Shown here piece by piece: positions 7,563-16,119 of a DNA stretch of 28,558 bases. Origin of the DNA: Borrelia puertoricensis (GTDB lineage: Bacteria > Spirochaetota > Spirochaetia > Borreliales > Borreliaceae); NCBI RefSeq assembly GCF_023035875.1, contig NZ_CP075384.1, forward strand, positions 1-28,558, read 5' to 3'. The notes beneath the pieces were generated by a model, which saw only the letters and a list, made by a program, of their open reading frames with translations, was not told the origin of the DNA and did no database searches. Position 1 is the stretch's first letter. Every line of letters begins with the position of its first letter. Position numbers and translations under genes: made by a program.

Positions 7563-8441
7563 TTAAGTTTGAATATCAATAAGTAATCTATCAGTGAGAC
7601 TGAAGTTAAGTATTTCTGATGGACTGATTTCAATATCTTGATTCTCTTTAAAATCACTTGTGCTAATGTTACTTATACTTGTCTCAGGATTGTCTTTAAT
7701 GCAGGCGTTAATTTTAAGTCCTTGAATGCCTTTTATCTCATTAACCGGAGCAGTAAAATCTTGATATTCAAAACCGATTCCCATGTCAGAGTAATTATTA
7801 TTGATAATTCTCCTGTATATTTCTCTTATTTGCATGTCGATATTGAGATAAATGTGATTTTTAAGGTCCAGTTTGTATTTTACTTTAAGATAGATATATT
7901 TAGTCTTTCCTAGAGAGACTTTATAAGATTTAACTTGATTGTGGCTATTTATTCCATCAATATCAATATCACCTTCTAAGATAGTGCCACTAGGAATAGT
8001 GCTATAAAGTACTTCCCAAAGGTTTGCTTTGAATGTAGAATCTTTAATTGTGTTCTTAGAGTCGTTTAAGATGGTATCATTAACAATAAGATAAATATTA
8101 GCTTTTCCTGCTGTGCTTACAATGTTAACGTATTTTACATTCGGTAAGTTCAGTATAGCATTTCTTAATGCTTCATGAGTGGTGCTTTTAACACTTATAT
8201 GAGACTCTATAGCCTTCCAATACTCACCTTGTGGTTTAAGTTTATCCATAAAAAGGTTAAGTTCATTAATTATTTGTTCCTCTACTGTAGCAAGAGAAGC
8301 AGCTATTATGTTGTAAATGGATGATGGGTCATCTTTTATCACAATACCGTGTGTCTGTTTTAAATATTCTCTCTTTGTGTTAATTATTTGTGAGATATTT
8401 TGTTTTAGAATGCCGAAATTATTATCAAAAGCAATACTCAT
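7563..8441 (-). CDS. DUF276 baseplate J-like protein
   Basis: The 292-residue protein belongs to the DUF276 family, a Borrelia version of baseplate protein J. Visible are the N-terminal helical region with EEQIINELNLFMDKLKPQGE, a central EALRNAILNLPNVKYVNIVS unit with the following IPSGTILEGDIDIDG, and a C-terminal beta-rich part. The ATG at 8441 overlaps the stop of the gp25-like gene as ATGA and has GGAG 8 nt upstream; the TTG 6 nt earlier is too close to that site. It would form the baseplate wedge with the gp25-like and DUF735 proteins. Confidence 0.85.
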   Translation of the reverse strand: MSIAFDNNFGILKQNISQIINTKREYLKQTHGIVIKDDPSSIYNIIAASLATVEEQIINELNLFMDKLKPQGEYWKAIESHISVKSTTHEALRNAILNLPNVKYVNIVSTAGKANIYLIVNDTILNDSKNTIKDSTFKANLWEVLYSTIPSGTILEGDIDIDGINSHNQVKSYKVSLGKTKYIYLKVKYKLDLKNHIYLNIDMQIREIYRRIINNNYSDMGIGFEYQDFTAPVNEIKGIQGLKINACIKDNPETSISNISTSDFKENQDIEISPSEILNFSLTDRLLIDIQT

Positions 8442-8770
8442 ATGCAAATCTCCATTTGAAAAGAATCACCAGGAAAATAGAGAGTAATTTGCAGCAGTTT
8501 TGAGTTTATATTAATGTTAACTCCAGTAAGATCAATTTCCAGTTCTTGGGCAACAGAGTAGAGATAATATTTAATTTGCTCTAGAGTGCCAAGCTTACAT
8601 AATTTAAGGATATGTGTATAATCAAATCCCCATGTTGGATTTAGAGCAAGACTTCCTTTAGGGGTTTTAAGGAAAATAAATAATCTTTGTTTTTGCTCTT
8701 CTATTCCATCAGCAATCTGTAAGTCTGAGCCTGATACTAAATTAAACTGCAAATCAACCTTTAAATCCAT
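8438..8770 (-). CDS. gp25/gpW-like baseplate wedge protein
   Basis: This 110-residue protein shows the hallmark of phage baseplate gp25/W proteins: a short N-terminal strand, IADGIEEQKQRLFIFLKTPK, then GSLALNPTWGFDYTHIL, where the conserved G-x-x-x-x-x-P-x-x-G-x-D pattern is present. It lies directly before the J-like gene, the standard order. AGG lies about 5 nt before the ATG. A short inverted repeat (8797-8811) and 67 bp of spacer precede it. Confidence 0.85.
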   Translation of the reverse strand: MDLKVDLQFNLVSGSDLQIADGIEEQKQRLFIFLKTPKGSLALNPTWGFDYTHILKLCKLGTLEQIKYYLYSVAQELEIDLTGVNININSKLLQITLYFPGDSFQMEICI

Positions 8771-8796
8771 ACTAACCTATGTAAATCAATCTTTAA

Positions 8797-8811
8797 CCTT
8801 TAACTTAAAGG
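8797..8811. repeat. Short inverted repeat upstream of the gp25-like gene
   Basis: CCTTTAA-C-TTAAAGG is a perfect 7-bp dyad around a single base in the only sizeable gap inside the baseplate cluster. It may be an operator or chance in AT-rich DNA. Confidence 0.3.
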
Positions 8812-8837
8812 AAATGTATAACAAAAATATCAAAAAA

Positions 8838-9362
8838 CTAATTAAATAAATTATTAATTTTGCTATTTATTCTTGATGTATAGTAAGAGAGAGAAGAGTA
8901 ATCAATGCTTGAATTTCCTATAATTCTTAAGTTATTAATAGCATTTACTATTGCCTCTAAGATGTCTTTAAGACTAGTTATCTCATTACGTATATCCAAC
9001 TTATGTTTAGCATATATTTTAAGATACTTAGGGTCAATTGCACTTAATATATAAAAATGATGTTTATCAAAATATATATTGTCATCTGTATTAAATAGAT
9101 TAATACTTGATTGAAGAAGTACTACTCTGTCATCTTTGTGAAGACTTAGACTAATATTTGATATATTACGAGTGTGAATCTCAAGTCCTTTATATTCGTC
9201 AATGTCTACAATACCTTCTTGAGTATCGCTGTTAAATGATTTTATAATTCCTATTTTTGATATGCATATATTGTTAGCTATCCATTCTTTGCTCTCTTCT
9301 TGAGTTAAAGCAGAACCAGACATGCTCTGATTCATTCTATAAATTTCATAATTAAAGTTCAT
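8838..9362 (-). CDS. DUF777 baseplate spike-like protein (gpV-like)
   Basis: This 174-residue protein belongs to the DUF777 family. Residues about 30-100 read as an OB-fold-like beta barrel (ICISKIGIIKSFNSDTQEGI then DDRVVLLQSSI), and a C-terminal helical stretch follows, as in small gpV-type tail spikes. Its position between DUF693 (hub) and the gp25-like gene fits P2/Mu order. The ATG overlaps the DUF693 stop (ATGA), with GGAGAGG just upstream. No metal-binding HxH tip motif is evident, so the spike role rests on fold impression and order. Confidence 0.75.
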   Translation of the reverse strand: MNFNYEIYRMNQSMSGSALTQEESKEWIANNICISKIGIIKSFNSDTQEGIVDIDEYKGLEIHTRNISNISLSLHKDDRVVLLQSSINLFNTDDNIYFDKHHFYILSAIDPKYLKIYAKHKLDIRNEITSLKDILEAIVNAINNLRIIGNSSIDYSSLSYYTSRINSKINNLFN

Positions 9363-10309
9363 ATCCTCTCCTTTATTTTTAGATGATTAATGTCATCATA
9401 AAGCTTTAAGTTAAGTGAACATTCACCAGTATTGCTTAGAGAAGCATTAGTTTCACAAATCGTGCTCTTTATTATATTCCCCAAAGAATCTCTAAATGAT
9501 ACTCTGTCACCAACTTTTAATTTATGAGTATAAGTAAGCTTTGCTCTCCAATATATAAGTCTTATATTAAGAGTAGTGCCTATAGTAATTTCTTGCTTTG
9601 GGATAAATTCAAGACCATAATCCTCAAGTGACTCATAATGAGCATCAGGACCGGTTAATTGATGATTTGTGAATATGAAATTACATTCAACCAAATCAAC
9701 TCCATTACCAACATCAGCAATAACATTTTGTATATATTTTTTAGATAATTTTTCTATAAATTCTTTTGGAGTTCTAGCATAAATATGCTCTTCTATGATT
9801 TTAAGTCTGTCATTAGTGCTCATATTGATTATATTTCTACCCGGAAAGGCAAAGTTTATAGCGTCCTGGACCGTCATTCCTTTAAATTGTTTTGTTTCAA
9901 GTTCTCGGTTAAAGAAATTACTCTTTGATGCTAAATGAAGTTCAAGCTCTATGCTAAAATCACCACTAGGATAGTCACTGCTCATTGGGACTCCCAGATA
10001 ACCTGCCATAATAAATGTAAATGAGTCTTCATGAGCAAATTTTTTATAGTATATCTTTACAATATCTCCTTCATGTATGTGATTGTTGAAATCGAGGTGT
10101 AAATTCCAAAGAACAAGTTTGGCTTGTTTTGCCCTTACAAAATTGTAACTTGAATAGATATTAGATATTGAGATATCAACATAAATGCCATGTTGTGTGT
10201 TGATAATGATTTTAGGAGAGTGTTCTGGTGTTGCATCACCAGTAATATTTTTATTTGAGCTAATAGTAGAGTAAAATTCAATCTTAAAATCATATTTAAG
10301 TAATATCAC
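9359..10309 (-). CDS. DUF693 tail hub-like protein (gpD-like)
   Basis: The 316-residue product belongs to the Borrelia DUF693 family. It is predicted as the baseplate hub because it lies between DUF792 and the DUF777 spike-like gene and has the hub pattern of beta-rich domains (VDISISNIYSSYNFVRAKQA; HIHEGDIVKIYYKKFAHEDS) with a central EHIYARTPKEFIEKLSKKYI helix. I chose the GTG at 10309 because AAGGA lies 8 nt upstream and the DUF792 gene ends just before it; a longer frame to 10381 would overlap DUF792 by 68 bp without its own site. Confidence 0.8.
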   Translation of the reverse strand: MILLKYDFKIEFYSTISSNKNITGDATPEHSPKIIINTQHGIYVDISISNIYSSYNFVRAKQAKLVLWNLHLDFNNHIHEGDIVKIYYKKFAHEDSFTFIMAGYLGVPMSSDYPSGDFSIELELHLASKSNFFNRELETKQFKGMTVQDAINFAFPGRNIINMSTNDRLKIIEEHIYARTPKEFIEKLSKKYIQNVIADVGNGVDLVECNFIFTNHQLTGPDAHYESLEDYGLEFIPKQEITIGTTLNIRLIYWRAKLTYTHKLKVGDRVSFRDSLGNIIKSTICETNASLSNTGECSLNLKLYDDINHLKIKERI

Positions 10310-10313
10310 AAGC

Positions 10314-10874
10314 TTATCCTTTGTATTTATCCAAATGAAAGGTTTTAATAACTTCCATGTTAAGATTAAGCTCAACTTCATCTATGAAAGGCACATCTTT
10401 AAATGTTAGGGAAGTAATTACAACTAATTCTTTAATGCCAAAAGTTGGACTATAAGCAGTAAAGGGAACTTGTGCTTGAAGTCTACCAGCCAGTTGTTCT
10501 TTAACTAAATTACTATCAAATTCAAGTAGTGAGTTACCAAAAGGAGTTAATTTCAGTGGAGCTAACATATTCTTATAAAGACTTGTAAGTACACCACCAT
10601 TTAAAGCAATAACTTCTCCTGTAAGTACAGGGTTATAACTTACATATTCAGCTTTCCTTAAGTAGTAATTGATTACAGGACGTTTGGAACATGTGGTGTT
10701 ATAAGTACGAGTTATAAGTTCAAATTTAGGTTTAATAAAGAATAATTGGGGCAAATACCCAAGTCCCTTAAGATCAGGTCTTGGGAAGAGAACAATAAAA
10801 TTATCTGTGCTAAATAAAGCAAATATTTGTGTTACAGTATCTTTAATAATTTGAAATATTTCCATAGGTTGCAT
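10314..10874 (-). CDS. DUF792 tail protein
   Basis: This 186-residue protein matches the DUF792 family by its start (MQPMEIFQIIKDTVTQIFAL) and place between the tape measure and DUF693. In contractile phages the same slot holds a peripheral baseplate or LysM-type tail-hub assembly protein, but I see no LysM motif. The rest alternates hydrophobic strands (GLGYLPQLFFIKPKFELITR). GGGAG lies 6 nt before the ATG. Structural role is inferred from order. Confidence 0.78.
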   Translation of the reverse strand: MQPMEIFQIIKDTVTQIFALFSTDNFIVLFPRPDLKGLGYLPQLFFIKPKFELITRTYNTTCSKRPVINYYLRKAEYVSYNPVLTGEVIALNGGVLTSLYKNMLAPLKLTPFGNSLLEFDSNLVKEQLAGRLQAQVPFTAYSPTFGIKELVVITSLTFKDVPFIDEVELNLNMEVIKTFHLDKYKG

Positions 10875-10889
10875 AAATGTCTCCCTATT

Positions 10890-12155
10890 TTAAGTACCAC
10901 TGGGAGGAGTAGTAATAGATTTATCTTCATGAGTAATTTTTGATAAGCTCTCACCACTATCTCCTCCCATCCATAAGGGCAATATTGATTTAAGTCTTGC
11001 AATAAGTCTATCTAAACTAAAAATGCTTTTAATTCCGTTTATTATAGGATCAACGATATCTTTATGAAAGTTAAATTCATTGATCTTTTTAAGTGCTTTA
11101 GCAGAAAAATCCATTAAAGGTGTTAATGTGGACGCAGTTAATTTTTTTAATTCTTCATCTATCTTATCCATACTACTTGTTGCAGAGTCATAAGAGCTTG
11201 TAGTATTTGTGAGATTTAATTCGTTAAAATCACTTAGCACGTCATCAAGTTTTGTTACTCTTGAACCCATATCGTGAAAAGTATCCTGTTGCCATTTACG
11301 CTCAGCATGTTCAAGATACTTGTTACCAAATTTATCAAATTGACTCATTAGATTGAAGATTGAACCACCTTCGCCGCGTAATAAGTCAACCACGGAAGAA
11401 ATAGCATCATCACTTGATGAGAGTCCACTAGCCTTAAGTTTAGCTGCTAGTTCTACTGCTTTAAGTAAATTAGTTTCATTCTCTAGTCCAGCATTCTTAA
11501 GAGTGCTTTTAATAACAGCAGCTTTATTTAAGAATTCTTCTTGGGTTGTTCCCCTTTCAAATGTTTTAATTCTCGATATAGTATTTAATAGCTTGCCTTT
11601 TTCAGTTGTGTTGAAAATTCTAGAGTTTAGGGTACCTATTCGTTTTCTTTCTGAAGCATCTTTTACTGATGATTTTGCAAATGCAAACATATTAGAGGAA
11701 GCACCTTTAATGGAACTAGCTATTATATTACCAATTGCACTTCCTATTATGACTTTAGAAGTCAAATTGTTTTTTTTTATTAAATTTTGTTGTATTTTAG
11801 AGTTTGCTTTAAGTGACTTAAATTCTAAATTACGTAGATCTTTAGTAGACATGGTAGAACGTCTAAAAGCTTCACGTCTAGCTTTTTCAAAGCTATGTCC
11901 TTGCTTCATTAGTTTTTTAGTCTCAGAGAGTCTAAATTTCTCTACTCGCTCTCTTAAACGTTCATATTTATTTTGTTTTGCAAGTTCTGCATTTTTATCT
12001 TTTAAATTAGCTTTAATTATATCTTTCGTACTTTTGAGAGAAGAAAGTTTGGGTTTTAAGTTCTCTTCTAATTTTGATATGTCTCTCTCTAATGTTTTTT
12101 TCGTTGATGCATGATCTAATATACCTTTAAATTTAATGGTAAATTTATTATCCAT
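10890..12155 (-). CDS. DUF759 tape-measure-like protein
   Basis: This 421-residue protein is the DUF759 family member at the tape-measure position, directly after the two small chaperone-like ORFs. It is helical: a long charged coiled coil (residues about 15-135, with many Lys, Arg and Glu), one small hydrophobic stretch VIIGSAIGNIIASSIKGASS (about 135-155), then more helices. It is short for a tape measure; at about 1.5 angstrom per residue it would set a tail near 60 nm. AAGGA lies 5 nt before the ATG. A 253-codon frame on the opposite strand is a shadow of this biased sequence. Confidence 0.82.
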   Translation of the reverse strand: MDNKFTIKFKGILDHASTKKTLERDISKLEENLKPKLSSLKSTKDIIKANLKDKNAELAKQNKYERLRERVEKFRLSETKKLMKQGHSFEKARREAFRRSTMSTKDLRNLEFKSLKANSKIQQNLIKKNNLTSKVIIGSAIGNIIASSIKGASSNMFAFAKSSVKDASERKRIGTLNSRIFNTTEKGKLLNTISRIKTFERGTTQEEFLNKAAVIKSTLKNAGLENETNLLKAVELAAKLKASGLSSSDDAISSVVDLLRGEGGSIFNLMSQFDKFGNKYLEHAERKWQQDTFHDMGSRVTKLDDVLSDFNELNLTNTTSSYDSATSSMDKIDEELKKLTASTLTPLMDFSAKALKKINEFNFHKDIVDPIINGIKSIFSLDRLIARLKSILPLWMGGDSGESLSKITHEDKSITTPPSGT

Positions 12156-12163
12156 AAGTGTCC

Positions 12164-12388
12164 TTATTTAGATAAAATCAGTTCAAGTATTTCCTTCTCT
12201 ATCTTAGCTTCAGCAATTTTGCTTACTTCTATAAATTCATCGTATGTCATACATTTAATTTCTTTGTATGAACAGATATTTGTTATTATTGGTAGCCAAT
12301 ATTTATGTCTTTTTATATCGTCAATTAAAGCAAAGTAACGAGTACGAGTAGCATTAATACTCTCAACAAATTTATCTATATGTTTCAT
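12164..12388 (-). CDS. Small tail-assembly-chaperone-like protein (second ORF)
   Basis: This 74-residue protein (MKHIDKFVESINATRTRYFA) has no recognised domain. It overlaps the end of the DUF1473 gene by 17 bp in another frame and sits immediately before the tape measure. Paired overlapping ORFs in this position are tail assembly chaperones (G/T type) in many phages. AAAGG lies 6 nt before its ATG, so it can start independently, and I see no clear slippery heptamer in the overlap. Chaperone role is inference from position. Confidence 0.72.
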   Translation of the reverse strand: MKHIDKFVESINATRTRYFALIDDIKRHKYWLPIITNICSYKEIKCMTYDEFIEVSKIAEAKIEKEILELILSK

Positions 12389-12818
12389 TATTAGCCTTTG
12401 ATTTAAGTTTTGAAATTACACATTCATAATTAAATTCATCGGTAATGTAATCAAAAGTAACAAAATCACCAACATTATTCTCATATTCTTTAAGAAAAAG
12501 GAGGGCTGGTTTTTTAAATTCTGAGTCTAAATGAAATGTATTAAACTCTATAGAATAAAGAATAGCAATAAGATAATCTTTATAATAACTTATGAATTCT
12601 CTATTGTAATCCAGTATTACGTAAAACTCATCTAAAAACCCGGGTTTGATCATTAAATTAGTTATTTCTTTCAAATACTTAACATCATTAAGTTTATTTA
12701 TGGCTTCTTCTTGATTAAATCCAAGTATAGAGTCCCACGTATAAACAGGTAATACTTTTATTTGGTATTCATAAGTTTTATCTTTGCTTAATATGTTCAT
12801 TTTATATCTTGTAATCAT
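12372..12818 (-). CDS. DUF1473 protein, tail-assembly-chaperone-like (first ORF)
   Basis: This 148-residue protein fits the Borrelia DUF1473 family and lies between tail tube and tape measure. It is acidic and helical, with repeated LKEI/FLDEFYVIL patterns and no membrane segment. AAGGA lies 6 nt before the ATG at 12818 (MITRYKMNILSKDKTYEYQI). Its position and its overlap with the following 74-residue ORF suggest a G-type chaperone that coats the tape measure during tail assembly. Family is likely; function inferred. Confidence 0.75.
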   Translation of the reverse strand: MITRYKMNILSKDKTYEYQIKVLPVYTWDSILGFNQEEAINKLNDVKYLKEITNLMIKPGFLDEFYVILDYNREFISYYKDYLIAILYSIEFNTFHLDSEFKKPALLFLKEYENNVGDFVTFDYITDEFNYECVISKLKSKANNETYR

Positions 12819-12828
12819 TTTGTGTCCT

Positions 12829-13254
12829 TTAATTTTTAGGTGTTATTTTTTGGCAATTGATAGCTCTAATTTCAAAAGTAACTTTTTCTGCTTCTGCCGA
12901 ATAATTTCTTGATGGTTCTTCAGTAAATACAGCACAGTTACTGATTATTTTTGTTGTTATTCTATCATTAAATACCAAATCCATCATTTTATCTTCTTTA
13001 CTTACATTCATGTTGTAAAATTGGTCATCAGAGAGTTGAGTTAGTAATATGTAATCATGACTACCAAGTGTTACTTCAATACTAAATATATAAGTAATGG
13101 TTTTTGGATCTCGAAGACTGATAACAGGCATTCCTCTGTCTTCATTACTAATTACTGCTCTAGTTGTAGGTTCACTTGTAAGTTCTAATTTTCCACTATT
13201 AATTTGTCTTCCCGAGATAGAGAGATAAACTTCCTTTAAATCATATAATCCCAT
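12829..13254 (-). CDS. DUF1463 tail tube-like protein
   Basis: The 141-residue protein matches the DUF1463 family. It begins MGLYDLKEVYLSISGRQINS and is beta-rich, with an alternating pattern typical of contractile tail tube proteins (TYIFSIEVTLGSHDYILLTQ; a closing KVTFEIRAINCQ strand). It directly follows the sheath gene, the standard order in myoviruses. GGAGG lies just before the ATG. Tail tube role rests on size, order and beta pattern. Confidence 0.82.
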   Translation of the reverse strand: MGLYDLKEVYLSISGRQINSGKLELTSEPTTRAVISNEDRGMPVISLRDPKTITYIFSIEVTLGSHDYILLTQLSDDQFYNMNVSKEDKMMDLVFNDRITTKIISNCAVFTEEPSRNYSAEAEKVTFEIRAINCQKITPKN

Positions 13255-13263
13255 ATCTCCTCC

Positions 13264-14382
13264 TTAATTTTCGAGTTTATTTAAGTAATCAGTTATATCT
13301 TTGGTTGTAATAATGAAAGAGAGAGAGTTGATACTGTAGTTATAAGTAATATCAATAGTTAGTTCTAATTTAAGTTGTGGTGATGGTGAGAGTATAATAT
13401 TTAAGTTTGAGTAGCTTACAATAAGTCCTCTCTCTATATATCTCTTTAGTAAGCATTCAATTGCTGATGTATATGCATTATCTCTTGCTCCAGATAATTG
13501 CAACCTAGATAATTTACTATTTTGTCTATTATTAATATTCCAAATTCTAATAAGTTCAATTATTGCTTCTTGTTTTATATAGTGATAAGTAAATAACTGG
13601 TCAATAGGATTTCCTGCAAGATCAACTCCTTCTTTAAATGCTGATACTTTATCAAGACCTGTTTCGTTAAGATAAGAATAGAAATTAATATTTGCAGTTC
13701 TTAGTTTAGTTATTACTTCATCATCAACAAGTGGTCTTGCAGCAAGATTCATGCCATATGGATTTACACTATGAAACATACAAGCTTCATATAAATACTT
13801 AGCTGTAAATTTAAGATGTAGATTATCTCGCTTATTACTATAAATAACGATATTATTTGTTTTCTCTAGGGAGCCTGGGTTTTTAAATATTTCTTTTATT
13901 TCACTCTCTTTAGTAGAGAAAACAAAAAAAGTATCAGGCATCTTGAATTTCAAGTAATCATCTTTGTATACAACTAGCCCATCATCTCCATTATTATCTT
14001 TATCATAAGTATTAATAAGTACAACAAATGAGTGTCTGTGTGTTTTAAGATAAGTCTTAATAGTCTCAGGTTTATCTTTATAAATAAAGAGCATAGCAGA
14101 TTTTAATGCTACACTGGGAGAGTTAAAGAAATCAGACATAACATTCTTTAATAGTTCCTTTTCTTTAGTAAATTCATCCTCTCCATTACTATCTTCCTTT
14201 TCTAATGCTTCTATTTGCTTTTCATAGTTATTTATTGTCAGACTTAAGACTTTATAATTTGCACTATCTTTATTCACCTTTATTTTCAATGTTTTATAAA
14301 CTAGTAACGGAGAATAATAGTTTATTGTTGTGTTATGTACTTTATTATTAATTAGATTTACACTAATTGTATCTTGTGGCAA
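13264..14382 (-). CDS. DUF787 tail sheath-like protein
   Basis: The 372-residue product belongs to the DUF787 family. It lies between the tail terminator-like DUF764 gene and the tube gene, the place of the contractile sheath. The C-terminal part (ECLLKRYIERGLIVSYSNLN, followed by beta strands) is like the conserved end of sheath proteins. I chose the TTG at 14382 (MPQDTISVNLINNK) because AGGAG lies 7 nt upstream, inside the end of DUF764; the upstream TTG at 14403 has no such site. A sheath gene implies a contractile tail, as described for phiBB-1. Confidence 0.82.
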   Translation of the reverse strand: MPQDTISVNLINNKVHNTTINYYSPLLVYKTLKIKVNKDSANYKVLSLTINNYEKQIEALEKEDSNGEDEFTKEKELLKNVMSDFFNSPSVALKSAMLFIYKDKPETIKTYLKTHRHSFVVLINTYDKDNNGDDGLVVYKDDYLKFKMPDTFFVFSTKESEIKEIFKNPGSLEKTNNIVIYSNKRDNLHLKFTAKYLYEACMFHSVNPYGMNLAARPLVDDEVITKLRTANINFYSYLNETGLDKVSAFKEGVDLAGNPIDQLFTYHYIKQEAIIELIRIWNINNRQNSKLSRLQLSGARDNAYTSAIECLLKRYIERGLIVSYSNLNIILSPSPQLKLELTIDITYNYSINSLSFIITTKDITDYLNKLEN

Positions 14383-14386
14383 AGTA

Positions 14387-14905
14387 TTACTCCTTCCTTT
14401 CAAATATTTGGATTCCAGCTTTAAAACTAGCTGATGAGCTATAAGCAGTGTTACTACATTTTGTTCCCAAAGTAATGAGACCTGTATTTTGCATATTAGA
14501 TGTTGGACGTATATAGATATTGAGATGTTTTATGTAGTCAGGTTCATGAGCGTCCTTAACTGTGTATTTATTTACTCTGTTATGTAAAAATTCTTTAAGT
14601 AAACTATATAAAGTCAACATTCTATTGTAAGCATCATAGTCATTTGAATTTATTACAAGAGAGATAATAAATATTTGGAAGTTAATATTAAACTCACAAA
14701 TATTATCATAAAAAGTACCATAATGAGAGTTGTGAGCAAGTAAGCCATCTTCAGATGTAAATTTAAATGCAATAATATTAGGTTCTCTCGTAGTTATATT
14801 AGAGAGTAGATATGGATGATTATATGTATTAATAACCTTACATATGTTTTCACTTTTAGCATGAGCATATTCTTTAAAGTCATTTAGTATTTTAATTATA
14901 TGCAT
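14387..14905 (-). CDS. DUF764 tail terminator-like protein
   Basis: The 172-residue product (MHIIKILNDFKEYAHAKSEN) fits the DUF764 family in size and position between the gp10-like connector and the sheath. The tail terminator/head-tail joining protein has this place in related phages. The ATG at 14905 has GAGG about 8 nt upstream; the longer frame to a GTG at 14932 is less likely because that codon lies at the true end of the preceding gene. Function by order only. Confidence 0.75.
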   Translation of the reverse strand: MHIIKILNDFKEYAHAKSENICKVINTYNHPYLLSNITTREPNIIAFKFTSEDGLLAHNSHYGTFYDNICEFNINFQIFIISLVINSNDYDAYNRMLTLYSLLKEFLHNRVNKYTVKDAHEPDYIKHLNIYIRPTSNMQNTGLITLGTKCSNTAYSSSASFKAGIQIFERKE

Positions 14906-14932
14906 AAGTATAACCTCTAACCCAATAAGCAC

Positions 14933-15300
14933 TCAATTCACCTTATAACTAATCTCATTTAGCATTCGTGAAGTATCAACAAGAGTAATTTCTGGATTAC
15001 CACTACCTTTTTTAGTTTTTGCTTAATTGTATTTGGACTAAGTTCAGGCTTGATTTTATTTGACAATACATAATTTTGATAATAAGTTATAAATGCTTCT
15101 CCAATGGCACTCATTCCAGATCTAGGATCACGTTTAAATTCATTTTTTATATAATCATTACTGATATATTCTCTAAACTCACAACTAGCAGCAACTTCAC
15201 TTAAATGTTTACGTACTGGTAAATTATTAGCGCCAATCTCATGCATGCGTGCAACATTAGCTCTGCCCCCAAACCAACCAACCTCTAACTCTATTTCCAT
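14933..15300 (-). pseudogene. gp10/gpG-like tail completion protein, frameshifted near its C terminus
   Basis: As read, the frame from 15300 (AAGGA 6 nt upstream of ATG) runs for 113 codons to 14959 and ends in unlikely VVVIQKLLLLILHEC. Adding one base at the A6 run 15013-15008 restores a 122-residue protein whose end reads KKGSGNPEITLVDTSRMLNE and stops at 14933. That restored tail matches the HK97-gp10/Mu-gpG type pattern (LSPNTIKQK...LVDTSRMLNEISY) where LxDTGxLxxSI is usual. The N-terminal part is as expected. Either the gene is broken or truncated, or one A is missing from the assembly. Function: head-tail connector or tail completion. Confidence 0.8.
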
Positions 15301-15665
15301 ACAATATCCTTTAAAATTAGTGTTTGGTAACCAATAGAAGAGTCAATACTTACTATTTCGTAATAATTATCACCTATAGAAATTCTATCTTGAAGATTGA
15401 AGATAATCTCATCACTTGTATAAAGTTTAGAGAGTCCTTGTAAATCAAATAAATTTGAGTCATAAATCATCCTTAATTCTTGGGGACTTATATCTATAAT
15501 AATGCCTGTAAATTCTAAGTAGTCTTCTTTATTAAATACCCTCTGATAAGAATTATCATCAAGTGTAATAGTTTCAAATTTATATAAACGTAAAGGAGCA
15601 GGGGCTTTGTATGTAAATATCATACGTTGTGACATTTGTGATAACTTATCTCTAAGATTATTCAT
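15291..15665 (-). CDS. DUF1506 head-tail connector-like protein
   Basis: This 124-residue protein (MNNLRDKLSQMSQRMIFTYK) fits the DUF1506 family. It has a beta-rich core (EFTGIIIDISPQELRMI; DRISIGDNYYEIVSIDSSIG) similar to head-closure proteins, and it sits between the DUF3890 gene and the gp10-like gene. AGGAG lies 7 nt before the ATG, which overlaps the DUF3890 stop (TAATG). The next gene overlaps its end by 10 bp. Head completion role is inferred from order and the barrel-like pattern. Confidence 0.78.
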   Translation of the reverse strand: MNNLRDKLSQMSQRMIFTYKAPAPLRLYKFETITLDDNSYQRVFNKEDYLEFTGIIIDISPQELRMIYDSNLFDLQGLSKLYTSDEIIFNLQDRISIGDNYYEIVSIDSSIGYQTLILKDIVWK

Positions 15666-16105
15666 TACACAACTCCTATACAGGAAGGAGAAGTAGTATC
15701 TCTTTTAACTTTATCTAGATACGCATCAAATCGTAAACAGAAGTTTTTATTACAACTGTCAGATTGACTAGTATCAGATATAGGGTGATAGTCAATTTCA
15801 AGTTCATTGAATTTTTCTCTCTTTATTCTCTCAAATTCAAGTTCACGGACAATCCCCTTTTTCCTCAGTTCACATCCAATATGATAGTAAGTAAGCAAGA
15901 AGATATCATTATAAGTAAGCTTCTCTGACTGGATTCCATTAGCTAATAATATTGACTCTAAGAGATTAATTTGCATCATAAAGCTTTGAATAGAAAATTC
16001 TTCTATGCTTATTCCCAAAAGGGAAATAATATTAGAGTGAAGCCTGCTTATAAATAATTCTTCTTCTTGTCTCTCTATCTCTTGTTGAGCTGTTCTCTGT
16101 TGCAT
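15665..16105 (-). CDS. DUF3890 head-tail adaptor-like protein
   Basis: This 146-residue protein begins with a Gln/Glu-rich helix (MQQRTAQQEIERQEEELFIS) and is helical throughout (IFLLTYYHIGCELRKKGIVR), as are the gp6/gp15-type adaptors bound to the portal. It is the first gene after the major capsid gene. The ribosome binding site is weak: AAAGG is 11 nt from the ATG, so it may rely on coupling to the capsid gene 14 bp upstream. Family name is by recollection of cp32 order; function inferred. Confidence 0.72.
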   Translation of the reverse strand: MQQRTAQQEIERQEEELFISRLHSNIISLLGISIEEFSIQSFMMQINLLESILLANGIQSEKLTYNDIFLLTYYHIGCELRKKGIVRELEFERIKREKFNELEIDYHPISDTSQSDSCNKNFCLRFDAYLDKVKRDTTSPSCIGVV

Positions 16106-16119
16106 TACCAGGTTAACCT

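Noticed and set aside
11353..12114. 253-codon plus-strand frame opposite the tape measure gene
   Set aside because: It is the reverse of a Lys/Glu-rich coiled coil, giving Ser/Leu/Phe-rich sequence, has no ribosome binding site and lies wholly inside a recognisable gene.
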